This document shows, one piece after another, positions 1 through 6,475 of a stretch of 8,916 nt of DNA. Every line of letters starts with the position of its first letter. Position 1 is the stretch's first letter. The stretch comes from Candidatus Poribacteria bacterium (GTDB lineage Bacteria; Poribacteria; WGA-4E; PCPOR2b): positions 1-8,916 of the forward strand of contig JAPUIP010000544.1 in assembly GCA_027296925.1 (NCBI GenBank), given 5' to 3'. A program made the translations under genes and the position numbers. Under the pieces are notes generated by a model. It had not been told where the DNA came from and searched no databases. It saw only the letters and a program-made list of their open reading frames with translations.

Positions 1-3
1 ACG

Positions 4-91
4 GGCGATAGGCTTTTATACTTTGTCTGCTACAAACCCATCAATGGCTTCATTCGACTCAAACCTCATCATCACAAGCGTTATGCTTACC
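4..91 (+). repeat. Direct repeat, left (decayed) copy
   Basis: This stretch matches positions 8746-8834 in the same orientation. By eye there are about 8 substitutions and one single-base gap over roughly 88 bases. The match starts at GGCGATAGGCTTTTATA and ends at GCGTTATGCTTAC. The gap is a missing G just after the ATG at 44-46, which throws the reading frame of the right copy out of register. In the shifted frame the peptide FIRLKPHHHKRYAY can still be read, but it stops at TGA 112-114. The left copy is therefore a dead remnant. Sequence after about position 91 no longer resembles the right copy. Confidence 0.85.
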
Positions 92-110
92 TCGACTTTG
101 TTAAAATTGC

Positions 111-164
111 ATGACTAAAGCCGAATTCATGGCTTGGGCAGAAAACCGCGCAAAGCGAAAATGA
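111..164 (+). pseudogene. Possible tiny remnant resembling a Uma2-type N-terminus
   Basis: A 17-codon reading frame starts at ATG 111 and reads MTKAEFMAWAENRAKRK before TGA 162-164. The pattern MT-x-x-EF-x-AW-x-E is reminiscent of the first residues of Uma2 (DUF820) restriction-endonuclease-fold proteins, which are often scattered near mobile DNA. The frame is far too short to be functional, has no clear Shine-Dalgarno site and could be chance. It begins inside the TGA that closes the decayed repeat frame. Confidence 0.18.
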
Positions 165-380
165 GTCCAAACCCGTTTCCTATCTGCCCGAAAAGAGGGT
201 TCCATTTTCAGACTTTAGTAACGATTCCCCATTCGGTTGCACATAACTTACGCTAGTGCCGTGACTCGAAGGCGGCCATTTGAGCGAATTTTAGATTTGA
301 TTCTAAATGTGCAATTAATCGGTACTGGTCAAAGGTCATGCTATGATAACTTATTTGAACGCACTCAAACCGTTTTTCGC
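165..380. other. Intergenic stretch without a recognisable gene
   Basis: No reading frame here resembles a known protein, and the stretch is visibly richer in A and T than the genes downstream. The only structure I see is a short inverted repeat, TTTAGA (290-295) and TCTAAA (302-307), separated by six bases. It is too short and AT-rich to call a terminator, and it could be an operator or chance. Confidence 0.5.
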
Positions 381-409
381 TTGACCTAGATTCTTGCCAG
401 TGCTACGAT
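381..409 (+). promoter_or_regulatory. Candidate sigma70-type promoter
   Basis: TTGACC (381-386) matches five of six bases of the -35 consensus, and TACGAT (404-409) matches four of six of the -10 consensus. The spacer is an ideal 17 bases. Transcription would begin near 416-420 and give a leader of about 60 bases before the strong ribosome binding site at 477-483. It would serve the cupin remnant and the monooxygenase gene behind it. This was found by inspection only. Confidence 0.4.
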
Positions 410-476
410 ATAGGCGTTGATTGGGAAACAACGTGTCTCTATTCCGCAGATTTCAAGGCGGCATTACCGGAATAGC

Positions 477-483
477 AAGGAGG
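477..483 (+). promoter_or_regulatory. Consensus Shine-Dalgarno site AAGGAGG
   Basis: AAGGAGG lies nine bases before the ATG at 493. It fixes that ATG as the start of the short cupin-like frame rather than the TTG at 421, which lies in the same open frame. Such a strong site in front of a frame that now encodes only a fragment suggests the gene was well expressed when whole. Confidence 0.7.
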
Positions 484-492
484 AACTGCACG

Positions 493-750
493 ATGATTGG
501 AAAGACGACCAAAACGTTTGCCTTTCGCACAAAAGATGTGCATTGGAACAACGACGGTCTACGTCCTTACTTTGCGTATCGCAATCTGGGCATCAATCAC
601 GCCATCGGGGGCGAGGTGCTAGCACACGTTATTCGCCCGACCAATCCTCAGTGGCACCTAATCTATAATTCCTGCGAGGTGAATTATGAAGATCGGTATG
701 TTCATGATGCCATTGCATCCACCGGAAAAGAACCGGACACAGACTTTTGA
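493..750 (+). pseudogene. Truncated cupin-like protein (N-terminal remnant)
   Basis: The frame encodes 85 residues from an ATG with a consensus Shine-Dalgarno site. The stretch GLRPYFAYRNLGI, then IGGEVLAHVIRP about residues 37-50, resembles the opening of small cupin proteins, in which a phrase of the form RDLGIADATGGRVGAHVIR precedes the metal-binding beta-barrel. From about residue 52 (NPQWHLIYNSC) the similarity fades. The two cupin motifs, including the His-x-His and Glu metal ligands, are absent. The last 65 bases lie inside the start of the monooxygenase gene in another frame, so the tail after about 685 is junk read-through. I infer that the 3' part was deleted, with the junction just upstream of the monooxygenase ATG. 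It could instead be a genuine small protein of unknown role. The cupin assignment rests on recalled family patterns. Confidence 0.5.
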
Positions 751-1753
751 CGAGGACAGAGAGTGCATCATTTGGGCAGATGAACTGGGTTTCAGCGAAG
801 CGTGGATCGGTCAACACCACACCGCCGAGTGGGAACCGATTCCGTCTAACGATGTGTTCATCGCTAACATGTTGCCACAAACGAAAAACATTCGATTGGG
901 GACGGGTGTGACCATCATCACCCAACACCACCCAGCCAATGTCGCTGTTAGACTTGCTTATCTCGACCATCTGGCGAAAGGTCGATTCAACGTCGGCTTT
1001 GGGCAGGGCGGCGTGCCGACCGATTGGGGGTTATTCGACCTGCCGGATCCGAGGACGCAGGGGCTGATGACCCTGGAGGCGATGGACATTGTCCTGAAGC
1101 TCTGGCAAGAAGATGGCCCGTTCGAGTTCAAGGGGGATTACTGGAACGTCAAGCTCGGCGAGAAGGTCGTGGAACTCGGCCTGGGAAACGTGCTGAAGCC
1201 GTACCAGAAGCCGCACCCACCGATTGCGATGAGCATCGTTCGGGAAGAATCGATGGCTGCCAAGACGTGCGGGCTGAGGGGTTTCATTCCGATCAGCATC
1301 AATATGGCGCCGGCCCACAAGGTGAAGCGACAGTGGGAACTCTACTGCGAAGGTGTTGCCGAAGGCGGACGCGAACCTGACCGTTCGCAATGGCGCATCT
1401 CCCGCAGCATATTCGTCGGGGAATCGGATGAGCAGGCGAGAGCGCATGCGTTGAACGGTTCGTTCGCCGCGTCATTGATGTACCTGCACGGTATGCTTTC
1501 TCGTGCGGGTATGCAGGACTTGCTGAAACAGGATTTGGGGATGCCCGACGAAGCGATTGACGCGGAGTATATCATCGACAACATCGCCATCGTCGGTGGC
1601 GTTGACACGGTGACGCACAAGCTTTTTGAGCTCTACGATATCACCGGCGGTTTCGGCACCCTGTTGATGATCGCCCACGACTGGGACGACAAGCCTAAGA
1701 TGCGTCGGTCGATGGAGTTGATGGCAAAGAAGGTGATTCCTCAGTTGCCCTGA
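686..1753 (+). CDS. LLM-class flavin-dependent monooxygenase (bacterial luciferase-like)
   Basis: The 355-residue protein has the length and layout of a complete luciferase-like TIM-barrel monooxygenase of the limonene monooxygenase / alkanal monooxygenase type. It opens with the first beta-strand MKIGMFMMP. It carries WIGQHH near residues 40-45 (the family's W-x-x-E/Q-HH signature), the FMN-site segment RLGTGV at 70-75, and GRFNVGFGQGG at 99-109. Family members use reduced FMN, supplied by a separate reductase, and oxygen to oxidise an organic substrate in the cytoplasm. No reductase is in this window and the substrate cannot be read from sequence. The start at 686 is supported by GAGGT at 676-680, five bases upstream. 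The gene overlaps the cupin remnant by 65 bases and probably shares its promoter. No frameshift or missing core segment is visible. Confidence 0.9.
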   Translation: MKIGMFMMPLHPPEKNRTQTFDEDRECIIWADELGFSEAWIGQHHTAEWEPIPSNDVFIANMLPQTKNIRLGTGVTIITQHHPANVAVRLAYLDHLAKGRFNVGFGQGGVPTDWGLFDLPDPRTQGLMTLEAMDIVLKLWQEDGPFEFKGDYWNVKLGEKVVELGLGNVLKPYQKPHPPIAMSIVREESMAAKTCGLRGFIPISINMAPAHKVKRQWELYCEGVAEGGREPDRSQWRISRSIFVGESDEQARAHALNGSFAASLMYLHGMLSRAGMQDLLKQDLGMPDEAIDAEYIIDNIAIVGGVDTVTHKLFELYDITGGFGTLLMIAHDWDDKPKMRRSMELMAKKVIPQLP

Positions 1754-1755
1754 GT

Positions 1756-2403
1756 CGTTCAAACCTGTATGTTGAGGGTGCACCTTACAAAAGCGAGGGC
1801 AGAGCAAGGTATCGCCAATGGTTCGATGAATTTCCACTAACCGGGTACACCTTCGCTATGCCTGTGGTTTACACATGGGACGCGATTCCGACGTGGTACG
1901 ATTTCGATAACATCGATTATCGCTGGTTTTACAATATGCTGTTGGTGGGTAGCAACGCGGGAAAACACACGCCCCCCGAGGTTCCCATTGTTACCTTTGT
2001 GCATTGGCACACGGTCGAGGTCACTCAAAAAGCGGGAAGTGTGAAGCAGTTTAGTCAGGATAAATACCAAGAACTTCTCTGGCACTTGCTACTTCGTGGG
2101 CACAATGGGCTATTTATGTGGTGTCCGCAGACTGAAGTCGGGATCGAAACACGATTGGTACACCAGGTGTATGGAGCATCGTTACAATACAGAGAATTTC
2201 TCGAACACGGCGAACCGATAATGTTCGATGTTCCATCCCAACCCAGTCCAGTGGTATCTGGACTCAAACTGGGGAACCGCTTGCTACTGAGGCGGACAGA
2301 CTTTGATGACAGAGAAACGACTGTTCCGTTGCGTGTTAGCGGCATAACTGTTGAAGTTAAACGTATCGAAGGAGAATGCCAAATCGTCTCTTTTTCGGGG
2401 TAG
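1756..2403 (+). pseudogene. C-terminal remnant of a larger TIM-barrel-like (glycosidase-like) protein
   Basis: An uninterrupted frame runs from just after the monooxygenase stop codon to TAG 2401-2403. An ATG-initiated version would begin at 1858 (181 residues), but that ATG has no Shine-Dalgarno site. The coding-like frame also continues upstream through NLYVEGAPYKSEG to about 1756. I therefore read it as a gene that has lost its 5' part. Segments such as YTWDAIPTWYDFDNIDYRWF, PIVTFVHWHT and ELLWHLLLRGHNGLFMWC look like late strands and helices of a glycoside-hydrolase-type barrel. After these comes a small beta domain ending CQIVSFSG (from about NRLLLRRTDF). No catalytic residue can be assigned. 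The exact family is not recognised. Translation from 1858 as a short stand-alone protein is possible but less likely. Confidence 0.55.
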
Positions 2404-2435
2404 GGGCCAGACAGGTTCCACCAGAGAGATTCCAG

Positions 2436-2441
2436 TAAAAT
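2436..2441 (+). promoter_or_regulatory. Possible -10 element before the GH2-type gene
   Basis: TAAAAT matches five of six bases of the -10 consensus and lies in the 83-base gap before the gene at 2487. No good -35 element stands 16-18 bases upstream; the best is TTCCAC at 2416-2421. Initiation here would leave a leader of about 40 bases containing the Shine-Dalgarno site at 2474-2479. This is weak evidence. Confidence 0.22.
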
Positions 2442-2486
2442 CAATGATAAAGAAGAACCACATTTGCACGGCTGGAGGAAGAGATT

Positions 2487-5400
2487 ATGGAACAATGGAT
2501 ATGTGTATACTCCGGAGCAACCATTATCGGGGCAGTTTGTTTGGCACTCATTGGCGCGGTAGCTCCCGTTGATGTTCTATCTGAAGACCTCCGGCTGCCA
2601 GAAGACGTCGAGCGGGTCTGGAATCTGTCCAAGGCACACCATGATACGACTCCCACCCGCGAGCGCATCTGTATCAACGGACTATGGCGCTGGCAGCCGA
2701 CTTCCAATGACGCGGATGAGATACCCACAGATGGATGGGGTTATTTTAAAGTGCCGGGAGCATGGCCGGGAATCACCAACTACATGCAGAAGGACTCTCA
2801 AACCGTTTATGCGCATCCGAGGTGGAAGGATACTCTCTGGCGCGATGTCACCGCCGCTTGGTACGAGCGCGAAATCACAGTACCGGCAGAATGGACAGGT
2901 CGGCGTGTCACGGTGTCCGCTGAATATCTCAACTCCTACGCTATTGTATACATTGACGGAAAAAAGATCGACCATCTCCGATTCCCAGCGGGAGAAGTGG
3001 AGGTCACACACGTGTGCCGCCCAGGGGGCAAATACCTGCTATCGATGCTCGTCGTCTCACTACCTCTGGAGGGTGTGATGCTCTCGTATAGCGATACGGC
3101 TTCCGCCCGCCAGATCAAGGGCACAGTGGCGCGCCGTGGTCTTTGCGGCGATGTCTTTTTAGTGAGTACCCCCGCGGAGGAACGTCTGACCGATGTCAAG
3201 GTTGATACTTCCGTGCGCAAGTGGGAGATCGGGTTCGATGCCGCTGTGCAAGGTGTCAGGGCGGGTAAACAGTATTCGCTGGTCGCCCGAATCACTGAGA
3301 AGGGACAGGATATCAAGGAATTCAAGAGTAAACAGGTCAAAGCGGAGGACCTAACTAAAGGCAGGATTACGTTCACCGCGAAATGGAAACCCGACAAGCT
3401 GTGGGACACTCACACGCCGCAGAATATGTATGAACTGCACCTGTCGCTACTGAATGTTGAGGGGAACGTTCTGGATACCTACGATGTGGTCCGCTTCGGA
3501 TTTCGCGAGTTCTGGATCGACCAGCGTGATTTCTATCTGAATGGTAGTCGTATATTCTTATCCGCTGTTCCACTTGATAACGCTCAGGTTGGGGCAGCGA
3601 CGGCGACTTACGACGCGGCGAAAGAGAGCCTTTCCCGCTTGAAAACCTTCGGTATCAATTTCGTATACACGCACAACTACGGTTGCGAACCGGGGGCACA
3701 CCTGAGTTTCTCGGACATTCTACGGGCGGCAGACGACCTGGGAATGCTGGTGGCTTTCTCGCAACCCCATTTCGGTCACTACGACTGGGATGCGCCAGAC
3801 GCAGACAAGACCAATGACTACGCACGGCATGCGGCGTTTTATGTGCGTGTGGCACAAAACCATCCGTCGGTCGTTATGTATTCCATGAGTCACAACGCCA
3901 CCGGCTATAGCGAGGACATGAACCCAGACTTCATTGACGGCATCTATACCAAACGAGGCCGTTGGTCTCTGAACAACACGAAAAAGGCGGTTCGGGCGGA
4001 GGCGATTGTGAAACGTCTCGACCCAAGCCGTATCGTTTACCACCACTCCTCCGGTAACCTGAGTTCGATGCATACGAGCAATTTTTACGCGAATTTCACA
4101 CCGGTGCAGGAGATGTCCGACTGGTTTGAGCATTGGGCGACCCAAGGGGTAAAGCCAGTTTTTTTGTGTGAATACGGCGTTCCATTCTCCTGGGATTGGA
4201 CGATGTATCGCGGGTGGTACAAGGGCAAAAGAGAATTTGGTAGCGCGAAAGTGCCGTGGGAATTCTGCCTTGCCGAATGGAACTCACAGTTCTTCGGAGA
4301 CCGCGCCTTTCAGATCAGTGAGATGGAGAAAAAGAATTTGCGTTGGGAGGCAAAGCAGTTTCGTGCTGGAAATCTATGGCACCGCTGGGACTACCCACAT
4401 CGCGTTGGATCGAGTGACTTCGTCGAGCGGGAGCCGATATATGAAATGTACTTCACAGATAACTGGCGTGCCTTTCGCACCTGGGGCATCTCGGCAAATT
4501 CCCCGTGGGAACATCATCTTCTTTGGAAGTTGCGCGACGGCGTAGACAAAGGGCGTAAAGTTTTGAGGGTTGACTGGAGCAATCTGCAACAACCTGGGAT
4601 GAGCCCTGACTACATTGAGGAACGCTATGAACGGATGGACATGGCCTTCGCACGTTCAGACTGGATACCTACGCGCGGCGCACAGTCACTCATCCGAAAC
4701 AACCAGCCGCTTCTGGCTTACATCGCTGGCAAACCCACCCGCTTCACCAGCAAGGACCACAACTTCATCGTCGGCGAGACGGTCGAAAAGCAGCTCATCG
4801 TTATCAACAACTCGCGGGTGACGGTAAGCGGCGACTGTTCGTGGTCACTAGACCTACCCACGCCTCTCGTCGGTCAAAGTCAAGTCACCGTGGATACCGG
4901 TCAGCAGGTGCGAATACCGCTACGCTTCGATCTTCCAGCGGAACTCAAATTCGGCGAGTACAAGCTGACGGCGAAAACAGTATTCAGCACGAGCGAAATA
5001 CAGGAAGACCAGTTCATTGTCCATGTCCTGCCCCGTCTGCCACGCCTGCATGCGGACGCCAAAATTGCGCTGTTCGACCCCAAGGGCGAGACAGCAAACC
5101 AACTCAAGGGGATGGGTGTTTGGTTCGACACCGTGGACGCGAAGGCAGACCTGGGTGCATACGACCTACTGATTGTCGGCAAGGCTGCCTTGACGGTGGA
5201 CGGGCTGGCACCAAACATAGACCGAGTGTGCGACGGGCTGAAGGTGCTCGTATTCGAGCAGACAGCGGACGTGCTAGAAAAACGGTTTGGTTTCCGAGTG
5301 GCAGAATACGGCCTACGCAACGTCTTCCCCCGAGTGCCTGACCATCCGGCCTTGGTGGGATTGCAGACGGAGCATCTGAGGGATTGGTGCGGCGAGGCGA

Positions 5401-6434
5401 CGACTCTTCCGCCTCGATTAAACTACGAGTTGAGCCCTCAGTTCAATAATGTGCCGACGGTCACCTGGTGCGGTATGCCAGTGCCACGCGCCTGGCGTTG
5501 TGGCAATCAGGGCAACGTCGCCTCTGTTCTCATCGAAAAGCCCGCGTGCGGTGATTTTATGCCCATCGTGGATGGCGGATTCAGCCTCCAGTATAGCCCG
5601 CTAATAGAGTACCGAGAAGCCGAAGGGATGGTGCTCTTCTGCCAGATGGACGTGACCGGACGCACAGAAAAAGAGCCTGCAGCCGAAGTGCTGACCGCTA
5701 ACCTCATCGAATATGTCTGTACTTGGAAATCGTCGTCACGACGACGAGCTTTCTACGTCGGTGAACCCAAGGGGAAGATGCACTTACAGAAGACCGGATT
5801 TCGGTTGGACGCCTACGATAGTGATGAACTGAAGGCGGGCGATGTGTTAATCCTCGGGCCGGGCAGTGGCAGTATGCTCTCAACACACAAGGCTGACATC
5901 AATGCATTCTTGAAGGCGGGTGGATATCTGCTGGGCATCGGCTTGACACAGGACGACGCAAATGCATTCCCACCGTTGAAGGTGTCGATGAACCGGACCG
6001 AATACATCAATGCTTCCTTCGAACCTCCGGAGGCAAACTCGCTATTGGCAGGCGTTGGGCCCGCGGATGTACATAATCGTGACCCGCGCACCATTCCCTT
6101 GGTGTCCATGATAGAGCAGGGCTCAGAAGCTAGAGACACCATCGTTATTGGCGATGGTATCCTCGCCGTCGCTTCCGAGGGAAACGTAGTCTTCTGCCAA
6201 CTGGTACCCTGGCATTTCGCGTACGAAAAAAACTTCGGGCTCAAGCGGACATTCCGCCGCACCAGCTTTCTCGTGACACGTTTGCTAGCCAACCTGGGAG
6301 TGAGCGGGGAAACTCCCTTGCTTTTTCGCTTCTCAACTCCAATTGCCACCAATTCGCCCGATCGGTGGTTACAGGGCTTCTATCTAGACTCGCCAGAGGA
6401 ATGGGACGATCCTTACCGCTTTTTCCGGTGGTAA
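2487..6434 (+). CDS. Large multidomain glycoside hydrolase family 2-type protein, probably exported
   Basis: The 1315-residue protein starts after GGAGGA (2474-2479, spacing 7). A hydrophobic stretch at about residues 5-26, ending ALIGAVA, suggests an N-terminal export signal, though its n-region lacks Lys/Arg. Next come a GH2 jelly-roll sugar-binding domain (about 62-230; INGLWRWQP, WYEREITVP), an Ig-like domain (232-340) and a GH2 TIM barrel (about 345-700; DFYLNGSRIFL, LKTFGINFVYTHNYG). KPVFLCEYG places the nucleophile at Glu562. The usual acid/base motif Asn-Glu reads His469-Asn470-Ala471 in YSMSHNATGYSED, so that Glu is missing. After the barrel come an Ig-like domain (about 745-857) and two segments resembling glutamine-amidotransferase-like Rossmann domains (about 859-1000 and 1089-1290), then the tail EEWDDPYRFFRW. 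GH2 enzymes cleave beta-galactosides, beta-mannosides or beta-glucuronides; the substrate here is unknown. Non-catalytic glycan binding is possible. Confidence 0.85.
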   Translation: MEQWICVYSGATIIGAVCLALIGAVAPVDVLSEDLRLPEDVERVWNLSKAHHDTTPTRERICINGLWRWQPTSNDADEIPTDGWGYFKVPGAWPGITNYMQKDSQTVYAHPRWKDTLWRDVTAAWYEREITVPAEWTGRRVTVSAEYLNSYAIVYIDGKKIDHLRFPAGEVEVTHVCRPGGKYLLSMLVVSLPLEGVMLSYSDTASARQIKGTVARRGLCGDVFLVSTPAEERLTDVKVDTSVRKWEIGFDAAVQGVRAGKQYSLVARITEKGQDIKEFKSKQVKAEDLTKGRITFTAKWKPDKLWDTHTPQNMYELHLSLLNVEGNVLDTYDVVRFGFREFWIDQRDFYLNGSRIFLSAVPLDNAQVGAATATYDAAKESLSRLKTFGINFVYTHNYGCEPGAHLSFSDILRAADDLGMLVAFSQPHFGHYDWDAPDADKTNDYARHAAFYVRVAQNHPSVVMYSMSHNATGYSEDMNPDFIDGIYTKRGRWSLNNTKKAVRAEAIVKRLDPSRIVYHHSSGNLSSMHTSNFYANFTPVQEMSDWFEHWATQGVKPVFLCEYGVPFSWDWTMYRGWYKGKREFGSAKVPWEFCLAEWNSQFFGDRAFQISEMEKKNLRWEAKQFRAGNLWHRWDYPHRVGSSDFVEREPIYEMYFTDNWRAFRTWGISANSPWEHHLLWKLRDGVDKGRKVLRVDWSNLQQPGMSPDYIEERYERMDMAFARSDWIPTRGAQSLIRNNQPLLAYIAGKPTRFTSKDHNFIVGETVEKQLIVINNSRVTVSGDCSWSLDLPTPLVGQSQVTVDTGQQVRIPLRFDLPAELKFGEYKLTAKTVFSTSEIQEDQFIVHVLPRLPRLHADAKIALFDPKGETANQLKGMGVWFDTVDAKADLGAYDLLIVGKAALTVDGLAPNIDRVCDGLKVLVFEQTADVLEKRFGFRVAEYGLRNVFPRVPDHPALVGLQTEHLRDWCGEATTLPPRLNYELSPQFNNVPTVTWCGMPVPRAWRCGNQGNVASVLIEKPACGDFMPIVDGGFSLQYSPLIEYREAEGMVLFCQMDVTGRTEKEPAAEVLTANLIEYVCTWKSSSRRRAFYVGEPKGKMHLQKTGFRLDAYDSDELKAGDVLILGPGSGSMLSTHKADINAFLKAGGYLLGIGLTQDDANAFPPLKVSMNRTEYINASFEPPEANSLLAGVGPADVHNRDPRTIPLVSMIEQGSEARDTIVIGDGILAVASEGNVVFCQLVPWHFAYEKNFGLKRTFRRTSFLVTRLLANLGVSGETPLLFRFSTPIATNSPDRWLQGFYLDSPEEWDDPYRFFRW

Positions 6435-6465
6435 TAACCCAAACCGATCTCAAAAGGACATGATG

Positions 6466-6472
6466 AGGGGAG
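6466..6472 (+). promoter_or_regulatory. Shine-Dalgarno site AGGGGAG
   Basis: AGGGGAG sits three bases before the ATG at 6476 (five bases if the AGGGG core is used), which is close but workable. It supports the first ATG rather than Met19 (GTG ATG at 6527-6532), which lacks an obvious site. It lies in the 41-base gap after the GH2-type gene, consistent with a shared transcript. Confidence 0.5.
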
Positions 6473-6475
6473 CAG

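Noticed and set aside
290..307. TTTAGA / TCTAAA inverted repeat as a terminator
   Set aside because: The stem is only six AT-rich pairs and no T-run follows on either strand in a way that would support termination.
421..492. Upstream extension of the cupin-like frame to TTG 421
   Set aside because: The added 24 residues show no family resemblance, and the consensus Shine-Dalgarno site sits inside them, directly before ATG 493.
629..970. Long minus-strand open frame opposite the monooxygenase gene
   Set aside because: It has no recognisable domain or ribosome site and is a shadow of the well-supported + strand gene. The same applies to the other minus-strand frames opposite 1031-1837, 2055-3409 and 5813-6955.
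4841..5341. Second + strand frame of 166 codons inside the GH2-type gene
   Set aside because: Its product is Arg/Ser/Pro-rich low-complexity sequence typical of an out-of-frame reading, while the GH2 frame is continuous and domain-like here.
5731..5748. Perfect short palindrome TCGTCGTCACGACGA within the GH2-type gene
   Set aside because: It is simply the codon run for three Ser followed by Arg codons in the coding frame and needs no regulatory explanation.
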